DNA from: Drechmeria coniospora
Lineage: Eukaryota; Ascomycota; Sordariomycetes; Hypocreales; Ophiocordycipitaceae
Reading direction: 5' to 3'
DNA: 64,000 bases
Assembly (NCBI RefSeq): GCF_001625195.1
Contig: NC_054389.1
Span: forward strand, 7,932,520 to 7,996,519
Shown: in pieces, positions 10,683 to 22,658 of the stretch
Numbering within the stretch: position 1 is the first letter of the stretch
Layout: each line of letters begins with the position of its first letter
Made by a program: the position numbers and the translations under genes
Notes under the pieces: generated by a model
Told to the model about the DNA's origin: nothing
What the model saw: the letters and a program-made list of their open reading frames with translations, nothing else
Database searches by the model: none

Positions 10683-12307
10683 CTATTTTGAACTCGTAGG
10701 CTGGATGCGTGCCATCATCTCCTCCTTCGTAATCAGGTGGTCGATGCGCTCCAGCAGCCCCAGCAGGCTCTTCATGTTGGCGCTCCACTCGTTCAGCACG
10801 TCGTCGGCGTCCCTGGTCTTGGCGAAGCTGACGATGCGCGCGGGCCGGTCAATCTTGGCGTAGACCGTCTTGGATGTGACGAGCTCGCTTATGTTCCTTT
10901 CCGTCTCGTCCTCCGTCAGGTCCAGCAGTTCCGTCAGGCGCCCCATCTGGATGCGCGTGTAGTACTTGGCCACGACGCGGACGTTGTGCTCGATGACGCG
11001 CTTTCGGAGGTCCTCCCACCGCCCGTGAGCCTTGTCATCCGACGACTGGCCGGCCTGGCCGTCGAAGACGTCGGTGCCGCACAGGTGCGGGCCAAACTTC
11101 TTGGCCACCTCGGGCCATCGCATGAGCTCGTGCACGGTGAAGAGGCGCAGGAGCTCGGCGTCCAGGGGCACCTGGGCGTTGCGGCCGTCGCGGTGTATGC
11201 GTTGCAGGAGGTCGTGCTGCTCGTTGTCGTAGGGGGCGAGGATGGCAAAGTAGATGATGCGTTGAAGGACCTGCCGTCGCCCGATTAGCAGTCACCAACG
11301 AGTCACCACCGGTCGCGGTGGCCCGCCGAGCTTCGACGTACCGGGTGCAGCTTGTCGGCGTCCTCCTCGACCGCCTCCGTGTCCAGGACCTGCCTGTAGT
11401 GCTTGCAGGCGTCGAGATACTTGTCGTCGTGCTTGGCGAGCGTGATCTGCTGCTCGTAGAATCGCAGCTTCAGGTCCGTCGTGTCGTCCACCACCTCCTC
11501 GGGTACCTCCTCGCCTCGAGCCTTTCGCTTCTCGCGCTCCTTGGCCTCCTTCTCGATCTGTTCCGCCGTCTTCTTGGCCTTCCGTGACAGGTATCTGGTG
11601 CTGATCTTGCGGGCGAGAATGCCGGCCTGTGTCCAGTCCCCGCTCTCGATGCAGAGCGCCACCTGGGCGAGGATGAACTCCGTCTTCTCCCTTCGATCCA
11701 TCGATCCAAACGTCTCGACCTGCAGCTCGCACAGGACCTCGGTGGCCGCCTTGATGTCGCCCTGCTCCTTCTTGATGTCGGACAGGACCTTGGTTACCCG
11801 GGCCCGCTCGACCTCGACAAAGATCTTGCCCTCGGTGACGGTTCGGAGCGTCTCGATGACGGATAGCTTCGTCTTGAGGTCGGGCGTTTCGTCGAGGAAG
11901 CCCACGACGGTCTGCACCATTTTGGTGATGGCCTGCTTCAGCTGGCTGTGCTTCTTGGACAGGACCATGGTCTGCTCGTTCATCAAGCTCCAATCCCCGG
12001 CGACCTTGCATAGCGTCACGATGGCGACGAGCACGCGTGACGTGGATGCGAGATCGGACGCCTACGTGACGGTCAGACGGGGATGCGAGCCCGTGGCCGG
12101 TGCCGACCTACCTGGCGGGTCTGCTTCTCGAGCGCCACGAGCTTCTCCATCGCTCCCTGGAGGTCATTCTTCATCGAGGCGTCAGAAAGTCTTGCAACGA
12201 ATCCCGAAGAGGCGTGATCGCACCTTGGCCAATGCCTCGGCTTCCGGGAGCTGCTTGTCGACCTCCTTGGAGAAGTCCTTCTCCGGCTTCAGCGCTCCTT
12301 CCGACAT
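10683..12307 (-). CDS. rpn5: 26S proteasome lid subunit Rpn5 (PSMD12)
   Basis: Four exons, 12307-12224, 12168-12112, 12061-11342 and 11270-10683, with introns of 55, 50 and 71 nt, all in phase 0, give 482 residues, as expected for Rpn5. The N-terminus MSEGALKPEKDFSKEV is followed by helical repeats. The middle carries the conserved ETLRTVTEGKIFVEVERARV segment. The C-terminal third is the PCI domain (LRKRVIEHNVRVVAKYY, then KTVYAKIDRPARIVSF). A charged Lys/Glu stretch (AEQIEKEAKEREKRKARGEE) lies between the halves. Rpn5 is a scaffold of the proteasome lid beside Rpn11 and Rpn9 and is essential in yeast. The intron 1 acceptor is AAG, less usual than CAG or TAG, but the frame supports it. Confidence 0.93.
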
Positions 12308-12700
12308 GGCGGCGGACCTGACGAGAACTCGGATGGAGAATGAAGCGTTATGTCGGGGCGGGTGCCGTCAGATGCGATTCGACTGCTGGCGAGGGTGGGG
12401 GAACGGCAAGTGTCGCTTCGAGTTGTGGCGATATTGCGTCGTGGTGTTGCATGAGGTGGGAGCTTCACTGCCGGAGTTACTGCAGGTCGCGAGCTGACGA
12501 TGGTGCTCCTGCCTGCGTGCTAGACCCCCGCTCGTACCTGCCGCTTGTCTCCGGGAGGCTTCGGAAGGAGCTGGAAGATTGTATGGCCGGGTCCGGTGGC
12601 CCGACCAATCACGACGTGGCAGCCGTCTACTTCTAGCCTGCCTCATCACCAACTTCATTCCGTACCTCGAAATAGCGAACAGCACGGTTCGACAAACCAA
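12308..12700. other. RPN5 promoter and tRNA upstream region
   Basis: About 390 bp between the divergently placed RPN5 start and the tRNA gene. No coding sequence is supported. I could not pick out a proteasome-type control element by eye. Confidence 0.5.
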
Positions 12701-12814
12701 GGCAGAATGGCCGAGTGGTCTATGGCGACGGTCTCAAGAGCAAAAGTCTCGTTGACTGCGAAAAGTGGTTTTCCGTTCACGAAAGTGGCCGGGGTTCGAA
12801 TCCCCGTTCTGTCA
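12701..12814 (+). tRNA. tRNA-Leu (CAA) with intron
   Basis: The acceptor stem GGCAGAA pairs with TTCTGTC at the 3' end (one G-U pair), followed by discriminator A at 12814 as in leucine tRNAs. The box A-like start TGGCCGAGTGG and box B GGTTCGAATCC are present, and the T-stem CGGGG/CCCCG is perfect. The long variable arm has stem CAC/GTG, typical of Leu and Ser. The anticodon loop reads C-T-CAA-G with CAA at 12735-12737. A roughly 32-nt intron (about 12739-12770) follows position 37 and contains TTGA able to pair with the anticodon, as in yeast tRNA-Leu(CAA). One T-T mismatch closes the anticodon stem in my fold. Short T runs follow the gene at 12815-12819, fitting Pol III termination. Confidence 0.88.
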
Positions 12815-13193
12815 ATTTTTGTTTCGTCCATGGCTTTTGCATCGTATCGCAACGTCCCGTCAATCCAACCAAGCAAGTAAAGTACTTGGTGGTGATGGAA
12901 ATGGATAGCTGCTGGATGGCACCATGAAGGTAGGAATGATCTGAAACGGAAGCGTAGCCTTCATGATCAACAATGCTGCGATGAGACTCGCCATGCAGCG
13001 ACCCATGTCTGCACAATCAACGAGCTTCCCGCCTGCTCCCTCGCATGTCGTCATTCCTACACCTCGACGCTGGCATCGGACCAATGCCACGCAAAGTGGT
13101 CGCCCACGTTTTCCAGGGCACTCTACTCACCAAATGACATAATACACCTTCTCACAACCTTTCCAAACAGGCTATGCAAGTCCTATGCCACGG
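12815..13193. other. intergenic after tRNA-Leu
   Basis: About 380 bp with no supported gene; it contains the 3' region of the minus-strand membrane protein gene. One AAAGTACTTGG motif lies near 12879-12889. Confidence 0.5.
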
Positions 13194-14091
13194 CTACAAG
13201 CCAATGCCGATGGCGCCATCATTATGACGCATACGCTCTCCGACCTTGACCTCGGTGATGTCCGTTTCCGGGACACCCCCCACCGTGACTTTCGACTCAT
13301 AAGCGGATGAATTGTGGAATATCCAGCTCTCGCTGCCGGACTTTGTTTTGTCCTCTTCAGCGTTCGACTCGGTGAATGTGAGGACGGTGGTGGCCGAGTC
13401 AACCGAATTGTTGCGGCCCGCCTCTCGGTGAGCTGTCGCCTCATCCCGTTCCCGTGTTGCCTTTTTCCGGCGGCGGTACACGAAGCAGGTTGTCAGGCAG
13501 ATGGCGTAAAGAACAAGCAGGCATACTACCGGTATGATGATGGGTGCCGCCCAGTGTAATCTATGTCGGCTTGTCTTGCGTTTGCCCTGGTTAGAGATGA
13601 ACAGGCAGTGCAGTCGTTGGGACATGTGCAACGGAAAGCAAACGGAGAGAACGGAGACAAACATCTTCTATACCCGACGAGTTTGTTGGCATCCAAGGAG
13701 GGGACATTGTCCAGTTTGCGTGCGCATCTTGACCGTGGGAAAGCCACACGGTGTACAACTCCGGTTCCAGGCCGTCGGGTGTCCAAACGCACGACGCGCT
13801 GCTCATCGAGTCTACGTCACCGTCAGCCGGCAAGTCGGTGGACGTCACGGAGCAGACAAGGCACGCACCGGTCAGGTCTGACACCAACTCGTACAAGACG
13901 ATGCCCTCTTTCGGATATGTAACCTTGAAAAGCTCCAGCGTGGACTCATCCTTGGTGAGGGACGAGTTCCATCGCAAGGTGAATGGTTCGCCGTTTGAGA
14001 TGCTGTCGTTCCACTCGTCGTTGAGGAAGCGCAATCTGTAGCCGCCAATCTCGGAAGCCGTTCCATCCGTCGCTGGGCCGTACGCCGCCAT
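13194..14091 (-). CDS. single-pass membrane protein, Kre9/KNH-like ectodomain (start uncertain)
   Basis: Two exons, about 14091-13663 and 13586-13194, with a 76-nt intron (GTTTGT..CCAG) give about 273 residues. The N-terminal half has the pattern of a small fungal extracellular Ig-like domain (RLRFLNDEWNDSISNGEPFTLRWN..., several N-x-S/T sites, a Cys pair). Then comes one membrane helix (AAPIIIPVVCLLVLYAICLTT) followed by a basic RRRK stop-transfer and a charged cytoplasmic tail. A signal peptide is expected, but the frame carrying the ectodomain has no upstream ATG. A signal-like stretch (LLSALVWSAAALFAGLP) lies just upstream in another frame (about 14120-14185), suggesting a missed first exon or frame change. 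Function unknown; wall sensing or adhesion is only a guess from topology. Confidence 0.6.
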
Positions 14092-14667
14092 GCCGGGATG
14101 TGGTCTTCCGCCGCGAGGAATTTCCCTCGAGCGTACGGGAGACCGGCGAAGAGTGCAGCCGCTGACCAGACGAGAGCCGAAAGGAGCGGTCAATCATGAA
14201 CAGGGCCCTGCCAGAGGGCAAGTCCAACGGTAAGACAAAGGGGATGGGACATTGGGTATTATGTGGATAAAAATGTTGGGGTAACGATGTGCCTGAGGGG
14301 GGTTGAGAGCGAGCGAGGGTGGAGGCCAAGGTCTCAGCCAGCAAGGGAGGGCTGCCCGATCATTCTCATTACGTGCTTGGTTCGGCGGCGGATGACTGGA
14401 TCTCGCCTAGTGCCTGGGTGCCTGACGCGCGCCAATTCACACCCCAGGACCCCACCTTTGACAACAACAAGCTCCAACTATCGTGACGTTTTCCCCTTTC
14501 CTCTTCACCTCCTCCCGTCTCTTCCGTGACGAGACAGCAAAGGGCAGAATTCTTGCGAGGTGCGAGCCCATCAACTGCCTACGAAGCACGAGCACCGCCT
14601 CGCCTCCGCTCCTGGACTGAGACCCGTGACCCCTCTCGCCGAGCAGGCCACGGTGACGACGGCAACA
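14092..14667. promoter_or_regulatory. shared divergent promoter (membrane protein / SPC19)
   Basis: About 575 bp between a minus-strand and a plus-strand start. It may include an unrecognised first exon of the membrane protein at about 14100-14200. The SPC19-proximal 200 bp is C/T-rich, as in many fungal leaders. No specific factor site is claimed. Confidence 0.5.
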
Positions 14668-15235
14668 ATGTCCTCCAGCGCCTCCTACGCAGACTGCGTC
14701 ACCTCTCTTCGCTCCTCGCTGCAATTTCTCGAGTCCTCCGTCCAGACACTCGACAATGGAGTCTCCGACTTCCCCCGCCTCGTCAAGGTGCTGAAGACGG
14801 TCCGCGTAGGTTCCCATCTCGTGGCGGCGTGAGAGAGCTGCCTCGGAACGCTGACACTCGATTGCCGCGCAGCACTACGAACTTGTATCCCACACCACCC
14901 TCGCCGCTGCGGAAGCATCTCTTCGGGATGAGATTAGCCCTTACATCTCCTTGCTGCTCTCGCGGGCCGATGCGCAAACGGAGCGGCAGGAGCGCCGCAT
15001 CGAGACGCTCAAGGCTCGAGCTGGGCTGCAGCAAGGCCGGCTGGCGCGACCCGCCGGTCAGGAGGCTGCGAGGAGCGCCGCGCAGAAGCTCAAGGCTCGG
15101 AAGCTTCACGGAGAGGACAAGCTCCGCGCCAAAGCTGTGCGGCAACGGAGAGATGCCCTGCGGTATGGCGTGGAGAGGCTGGAGTTGGAGGTTCTTCAGA
15201 AGGAAAGAGAATTGAGAAAGCGGCTTGAAATCTAA
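14668..15235 (+). CDS. spc19: DASH/Dam1 complex subunit Spc19
   Basis: Exons 14668-14805 and 14873-15235 with a 67-nt phase-0 intron encode 166 residues, the normal Spc19 length. The N-terminus has the family signature: YADCVTSLRSSLQFLESSV, then a Leu-Asp-x-Gly-Val-x-Asp-Phe-Pro-Arg-Leu motif near residue 32. After the intron come HYELVSHTTLAAAE and EISPYISLLLSRAD, then a long Arg/Glu/Leu-rich coiled coil to the end. Spc19 is part of the outer-kinetochore ring that couples chromosomes to spindle microtubules in fungi. Upstream in-frame ATG at 14560 would add 36 unconserved residues, so 14668 is preferred. Shares its promoter with the divergent membrane protein gene. Confidence 0.92.
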
Positions 15236-16304
15236 AAACCGGCAGCATGGGTGCCAATTCTTGGGCCCTGCCTTTGCCAATTCGCGTGCGCAATGGCGAT
15301 GATGGCCTCCAAATCAGGCTCAAGAATCCTCGCGGCACGGCCCTCGAAGAAGCCGATTCCACGACCAGCATGGGATCGGCCGGATGAACACCAAACCAAG
15401 CACCTCCGTTTGGGTGCCCATGGCGAATCGGGAAGATGGAAACGGCATAGATGATTGCACCCATGGACGCCATCCCGCATGACTCGAGTCTTGTCGAATC
15501 TCGCTCGTGCTAGCGGTCTCGTGCTTGCGAGGGAGCCAAACATTACGAGCTGGGCCATTCTCACCCACCATGGCCCAGATGATTCGACGACTCGGCGAGT
15601 ATTGCGCAGGTGCCGTGCAAAGTACATGCGGGTTCGGGTTCGGGTTCGGGCCCTGTCGTTTTCTCGCCCTCACCCGCACGCATCCCATGGGATTCCCCTT
15701 TCTAGTGGCACCCTAGCCCAGATACTGGCACAACCTCACGACAGCTTCGCGCGCCGCGTAGCAAACATGTCATCTTCAGCATGTCCATCTTCGATGCTAT
15801 GTATTTCGCACGGAGAGACGCGTTGCGTTACCAGGGCACCAAGGGCCCGTCTCCCGCTACTATCAAACAACCCTACCGCCCTGCACGGTGCACGAGGTCC
15901 GCGACGGGTCTCTCCCAACATTTCGTGCGCTAGCCGTCGTCCCAAAATTCAACACTGCCGCACAAATGAAAGCGGACATTTAAAAAAAAAAGGAAAGACG
16001 CAAGACGAAAAAGTCAGGCATGGTAGATGATGTCAACAAAAGGCCCGCGGAAGGTGGCGGGAAAACAAAACGAGACGCATCCGACTTCGTTGGCCGGTGG
16101 TGGGATTCATTCCATGGTACTCCAACCCATACATGACCCTGATGCCCAAGACAGTATATTCCCGGAGTCGTGACTCTAAGACATTAAAGGCGAACAATAT
16201 AACGATGCCGCGTCGAGGGTGGCGGCCGGCGGGGGCCGTCCCGACGCACGGCAAAGGCGTGACGCATTCTTTCGGTTCCGAAGATGTACATTTCATGACG
16301 TGTC
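15236..16304. other. convergent intergenic between SPC19 and SHO1
   Basis: About 1.07 kb between convergent genes. Minus-strand frames at 15232-15627 and 15090-15473 look mildly coding-like but lack a start with a plausible N-terminus or any domain I recognise. A GGGTTC hexamer is repeated near 15632-15650. A 10-A run lies at 15982-15991. No gene is called. Confidence 0.5.
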
Positions 16305-17326
16305 TCATAGCAGGATGAGGTAGTTGCTGGGCGCGATACCCGTCTCGCCCGTCTCTTTCCGTGCCTGCCACCATCTGCCGCTGACGTCGGACACTTCGAG
16401 GATCTCGTGCTTGGCAAAGGAAATTTCGTTGGCGTCTTCGGGGTTGGCCTCGTAGCTGTAGATGGCCTTGGCCCGGTAGGGGTACTCGGTCGGCGGCACG
16501 ACCTCGGCGTCGTTGGTCTTGCCGGGTTGCGACTGGGGTATGGGGCTGTTGACGAGCGTCGGGAGGTTCGAGGCGCGCACGCCGGTGCCGCCATGCGACG
16601 AGGAGATCATAGGCGACGGGTTCTCGAAGGCGCTGAGCTGGGCCGACGTGTACATCTGCGGCGGCTGGACCGACGTCGACGTCTCGGGGCGGCCGGCGCC
16701 GCCGTAGCCGTTCAAGGCTTGCGAGTGCGGGTTGCCCGCGTCTTTGGTCAGGGAGAAGGAGTCGAGGAATGCGCGGGGGGTCGAGGAGGGCGTGGAGCCA
16801 AAGTAGAAGATCCAAACAATCTGGCGGTGCCGTCAGCAAGGGGGCGCTCGGCGAGGGAGGTCCGTCGGGCTCGAACGCACCACCACCATGGAGAGGAGGA
16901 TGAAGCCGGCGGCGGCGGCACCGCGCGCTCCGTCCTTGGAGTAGACGAGCGAGTTGACCGACGAGGTGACGAGGACCATGCCGCCGGCGAGGTAGCCCGT
17001 GATGGCGACGTGATAGGTGTGGACGGAATCGCTGGCGACGACGACGAAGACGCCGACTATCAGGAAGAGGCTGTAGACGACGGCCCACCAGGCAAAGGTG
17101 GGAAACTGGTTGTCGTTGGTCGCTTGCAGCTGGCCGACGATGCAGGCGATGAAGGTGATGCTCCAGGCGAGCTTGCGAACGGTCAGCCGGGGTGGAAAGG
17201 ACGAGGAGGGCAAGGCGACGCGGGACCACGTACCATGCCGATGGACGTCGTGGCGAGGGCAAAGGGATCGCCGAGGATGTTGCTCATCTGGACGCCCTTG
17301 CGGCCGTACGACTGCGAATGCTCCAT
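16305..17326 (-). CDS. sho1: high-osmolarity signalling protein Sho1
   Basis: Three exons, 17326-17234, 17171-16881 and 16820-16305, with introns of 62 and 60 nt, both in phase 0, give 299 residues, matching fungal Sho1. Four transmembrane helices come first (from [15 protein letters not shown] through GFILLSM and IVWIFYFG). A Ser/Pro/Thr-rich cytoplasmic linker follows. The last about 60 residues form an SH3 domain, with ALYSY-type KAIYSYEAN, the RWWQAR tryptophan pair and a GIAPSNYL core. Sho1 anchors Pbs2 through this SH3 domain in one branch of the HOG pathway at the plasma membrane. The start [11 protein letters not shown] matches the usual fungal N-terminus; the frame is open further upstream but lacks similarity. 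Confidence 0.95.
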
Positions 17327-20300
17327 TTTTTTCGGCGACGAGGATTGAAAGGAGCCGTAGGAGGGCATAAGGAAGTCTGTGTGGTAGTCGACCCGAGGCT
17401 CTATGATCAATCTGTCAGGGAGGCGTGGAGCGGCCGATCAGCACCGGAGCTTGTTGCCGGAGCGGCGTCGGCGGATCGAAGGTCGGCGAGCAGGTTGCGG
17501 CGAGCGTCGAGGCGAACGAGGTCGTTTGTTCGTAGGCGGGAGTGCGTTTTCCAAGCCGGCTCCGAGCGGCTGGGACAGGACAGCGACAGGACAGGATCGA
17601 GGACGGTTCGTCGGGTCGCGCAGGACGGCGTCTAGGATCCAGACGGGGTGAGTGATGGAGCCCCGGGCAGGTGGACCGACGACGGGGGACGTCGGGGATG
17701 GGTGGCTAAAGAGTGATGGGCTGCGACAGGATTTCGGCAAGGCCGCTGGTGATGCAGGCAGGATACAGAAACGAGATGGACGACGGTGTTTCGTTTCGAG
17801 CGAGTGAAGGGCGCGAGGTGGAAGAAAATGAACTCGAGCGTTTTGGATTCGATCCGGGGAAGGAGGGTCAAGTTGTTCGAGTTGCGTTAAAGGGGAGGGG
17901 GGAGAGAGAGTGGATTCTCGGGTCATCCGCGACACGGGATTGCCTACATAGTTGTACTTGCATACGTACATTCGTCGTCGTACTCTGTACACGTAGATGC
18001 TAACGAATACGGCAGTAGGTGTACAAGCACGCAGGTGCAAGTACATGTACATGCAGCCGTGTCCGGGACTACGTGCTCGAGCCGTTTCTCCTGCAGGTGC
18101 TAGCAGGTACCGGCCACCCCGTCGGCAAGTACATGTACAGCCTTGGCTCAACGGAGCACATGGCGCGGCATGGAAACATGCACAAGTATGTGCACACACA
18201 GCATTACAACTACAGTGCACCTGGTACAGTACAACTACAGTGCACCTAGTACAGTACCACTACAGGACACCTAACTACGCCTAGTTGTACAGTATACTTG
18301 CATGTACTGTAGTACACGCACGCACTGCAAGTACATGTAGGTGTGCTGTAGGTGCAAGTACATGACCACTGCGGGTACACAGTACCAAGGATCCAAGTAC
18401 AGCACTATTATTCCTGGTAGAAGTACTCCGTACTCCGTACTGCTCGCACATTACGGAGCACCACCCCACGTCTCCGAAAGTATGTACTTAGGCGAACAAT
18501 GCGTGCACAAGTACGTACCGTACCCGCAGTGCGAGCATTCTCACCAGCCATGACTACAAGGACGGATCCTCGTAGGCGTACGGTACGGTCGGTGCCCTTG
18601 GTGGATGGCGCCGTTGGGCACCGAAGCATGGCACTATTACCAGATGTGCTCCGTACGTACGGAGTACAGTGGGCAAACTTACTTGCAGCGCACCCGCATG
18701 GGCACCTAGGCAGGGCGGGGCCGGATCTGCTCGCCCGCGAGGCTCCGTACCTATCAGGGTGGCAAGGTGGCCTGGAGGGTGGCCCATCCAGAGAGGGAGA
18801 GACGCAGAGGGGGTAGGGGCCTGGCGCGTTGGGGGTGAAACCGCCGGGTCGGCGGCACCTCCCACTCAATTCTTTAGTGCGCCTCAGCAGGCAGGCGCTG
18901 TTTGGGTTGGCGTGGCCGTGGCCGGTGGCGCTGGCGTCTGTGTTTGGCGTGGCGCGGCGTGGCTGCAGGGCGATTGTGGCCGCAGCCTGGGCTCGCCTCG
19001 TTCCTTGTGGCAGGTGTGGGCAGGCGGTCATGGTTTGGTAGCGAAGGGGCGCCGATTCGTGGCCAATCCTTTGCTAGGAATTCCGTAGGGAGTGCGGAGA
19101 CTTGTACATGCAAGTACGGAGTACAAGTACAGTAAGTTGGTGAGTAAGTACTTGCAGTAACTACTGCACATGTACGGTACACCAAGGTACCCTTGCTTGT
19201 ACTGTATTCACGAGTGGCACACTCGCCTTGCAGATCTCGATTCAGACGGCAATGGCCAGATACGTTCGGGAGGTACAGAGTACATGCGACGGTACTGTGC
19301 AGCGACCATGGGTAGACGGACAGACGTACTTGCCCCGACGGTCCTTGCGGCATTATTCCGATCGATTTCGTCATGGCTGTGCCCGGTGGCCCCTGCCCAC
19401 GTGCGATGAGGTTCCGTTGCATGACGCGGCTGGACGCCGAGGACGGCAGGAAGCATTGGCGAGCAGCAAGGCGAGGACGAGCCTCGAGCGGGTTGGAGGC
19501 CGGCGATGAGCGTCTGCCTGCCCAGCGACCATTGTTCCCGAGGGCTGGGGAGGAAACTCTAAAGAGGGCGCCACGAGCGTTGCGAGGTGATGCTTGGCAG
19601 GAATGGAGGGCGGCCGATACAATAGTCCTGATATTTACCGTGCCTGCGCAAGGCCGTGCCGTACGGAGGCCGTCGAGGGAGGAACCTGCCGATCGTGGTG
19701 TGTACCATGACCTGCGGTACAGTACTTACGTTCTTCAAGTACCACTACAGAACTTGCAACCAGTTGCACACCTACCTATGGGTGTACAGGTACTTGCACG
19801 GAGTGCCGGTACACGTAAGTACGGAGAACTTGCGGAGGACCACCGTACCCACTGTACACCCACTCTTGCTCCGTGCTGGCCTGTCATCAACTCATCAGTG
19901 ACCCGTCAGTTCATCGCACTTGCTCTTGCCTCGCCGAGGAATGCCGTCACCTCTACATGCCCCGACCCTCACACCACCTCGCAACTAGCTGTACTTTGTA
20001 CCTTTGCCTCGCCACTCGACGCAGCAATGGCAGCTGCGTACCAATGACAGTTGCGTACCAATGACAGTTACGTACCTCGTAGTGTCAAAGGTACGAGGAG
20101 GCATCACGTTCACTACCTAGTAGACTAGCCGCCGCCGATCGCAGCACCCGACCACACCATCGACGGCGGAGGTGTTGATGGTAGGCAAACAAGCTTCCAC
20201 CTCTTTCCCATCCACCCCTTGGCAGCCGGCGATCCGACGTATTCCCCCTCCCCCCCCCCCCCGCCACCGGCACGTACTTGCAAGTACAGTGCCAACTAGC

Positions 20301-22296
20301 TCCTCGTCGACGAGGGACCTCTGCAATCGTCATTCTGGTTGATGCGAGGTGCCCTCTCTTTCTCGCCATGGCTACATGTCGGCCTGCGTTATGTGTAGGC
20401 AGGCGATGATCACGCATGCCCTGCCCTGCCGTGCCGAAGCAGACACAGGCATTTCTGCCAAGGCACGAGGCGCCGCCGACGAGCCGAAGATGCTGTCCAG
20501 CTGTGTCCTTGCGGTGCACTGCCGTGGTCATGTTCCATGTCCCCTCTGGTTTGGCGAATCGGAAGGCATCACGGTATATTGACGAACCTGGTATTCGTTG
20601 GTGCACACTGTGTGCGAGGAATACGTGGATGATATTGGGTTAAAGGAATGCCAAGTTCAAGTACAGAGTACAGAGTACGGAGTACACTGGACAGACTCTT
20701 TTGCAGCAGTTGTACTCCGTACATACAGTACAGTATACAACTAATAGGTGCAGAGCACACGCACGGAGCCTCCTAGGTAGTATCGGCATCAGCAATGACC
20801 CCTGCGACGTCTGCAAAGGCTGCACGTTTCATGGCGGATTCTTGGCCCGCCGCCCACCATCTGGCGGGCCACACCCACGATCCATGGCAGGGTCTTGGAA
20901 CGTTTAGCGCCACAGACACTCGCCATGGCAGATGCACCCACCATTCGGAGCAGACGCTTGCCCGCAGGCGAACAGGCGAACATGCATCCCCTCCATCCAT
21001 CGTCACCCCCACCAAACGTTGCCACGAGACTCGACTCCTCCCCTTCCGCCGCCGGCACGTCTCAACAGCTGTTACGGGTCCGAACCGAGCTTCCGAAGGG
21101 TCTGCCGGCCGTGTCAAACAGCGGCAAAACCCCCACAGGCTGCTCTGGGCTTCCCTGACGCCAGCCACGACGTGTCCGGCCTAGGAACCCAGTCCCCGAC
21201 GATGGAATCCTCTCCGACACGGATGCCGACGCACGAGACGCCGAGACGCGGCCACGGACGGAGCCGTTCCGATGTTGTCATTCGATGACACCCACACAGA
21301 CGTTGCGAGGAACCCTTGGAACGGCCTGTTCGCCGCTGGTGTTCGAGCCTAGTCCTCATCCCCAGCGGGTATCCTGCAACAGGCAACGCCGGCTTCGTCG
21401 AGGCATGGCGACAAAGCAGACTGCATTTTTTGAAACGCCAACAATGGCAGCCATCCTCCCATATGGTGTGTGATGATGCGGCTCGAGCTCGGAGCATCCG
21501 CAGAGAATTCACTCGGGCCATTGGTGCCGTCCTGCTGCATTCTACCATGGGTGCCCAGAGCGGCGGGGCTCGTTGCATTCGTGCAGGAACCGGTTGAAAC
21601 TCCTGCACAACCTAGGCGGCCCAGCATGATCATGCCCGCCGCCCCGACGTTGTTGCATGGCAATGCTGCTCCTCACTGTTTCCGAACCGCCTTTTTCCCA
21701 CCATCTGCATCTCCTCGCGGCTTCGCCAACAGATTCCAACCAAGCCACTCGCTGCTGTGCCTTTCGGATCGCTCGCCACGCCATGGCAATTGCCGTGACA
21801 CAACACCGCCCCGATGGCAGGGTGTCGCTTGAGCACTCTTGCCTACATGGGGAGGAACCACGGCCAACGGCGCGTTTGTTCAGCGCAAGGAGGCAGAGCG
21901 AGAAGCTGGCCCCGCGTACCCCGAGGCCAATGATGGCAACCGATGTTAGAGGTGCTTGTGCATGTGGTCGGGATCGAGATGTGTTGAGTTTTCCCAACAC
22001 ATGGTGCGGCACACTACAGTTTGCATGCCATCCGGCGGAGCTTGCTACAGTGCCACGCGATGCATGCTCCCGTGCTGCATTTCTATCCTTTTTCTTTATC
22101 TTTTCATTTGGGGGACATGTGCACATGTACTTGGCACTGTCCTTTTCGCTGGTGCTCATCTGTCATCGCAGCATGGTCACGACAAGATGGTTGCCAAGAT
22201 GTGTCATGTTGCGACCTGCCGCTTGGTGGGAATGCATGTGACGTATAGAAATGTGAGTGCGGTAGCATGGAACTGTGGCCGCCTTCGCCATAATTA

Positions 22297-22385
22297 TTGC
22301 ACACATACCACATACACACATTAACACATACACACGTACACATACACACATACATATACACACATACACACATACACATACGCGA
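22297..22385. repeat. CACATA/ACACAT microsatellite
   Basis: An imperfect run of CACATACACACATACA type repeats about 90 bp long, followed by a GTACAAGTACATGTA motif. Its complement gives Cys/Val/Tyr/Met-rich spurious frames. Confidence 0.85.
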
Positions 22386-22578
22386 GTGCATTGCTGGTGT
22401 ACATGTAAGTAGGTGTGTACAAGTACATGTATGTAATGCAAGCCAAGCTATTGGTGATGCGGCATATGAGCAGGCGGCTCCGACAGGACAGCCGATTATA
22501 AATAATTATTATCCGTGGCTCTCCAATGAAAAAGAGTCACTTCGCGAGGCTGGGCTACGACCCAATTGGTGAGCCGGA

Positions 22579-22658
22579 CAGTGGGGCGACAAAAACATCG
22601 ATTCAATTCGGTCGAGTGGCGCCACCATAACTGAATCGTTACTTTTGTCGGGTCCCTG
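22579..22658. mobile_element. short MITE-like inverted-repeat element
   Basis: An about 80-bp sequence whose two arms are inverted copies. Both arms begin CAG and contain CGACAAAA, then six bases later CGATTCA followed by A/G-TT. The same terminal sequence (GACAAAAGTGACGATTCAGT) ends the larger element at 52476-53146, so this looks like a minimal, non-autonomous derivative. No clear target-site duplication is visible. Confidence 0.6.

Noticed and set aside
15090..15627. Minus-strand frames downstream of SPC19
   Set aside because: Mildly coding-like but overlapping each other, with no start, domain or splice pattern that I could support.
16033..17262. 409-codon minus-strand ORF
   Set aside because: Shifted-frame shadow of SHO1; the spliced Sho1 model explains the region.
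19373..20047. 224-codon plus-strand ORF
   Set aside because: Crosses GTAC-motif DNA, has mixed composition and no recognisable domain or splice support.
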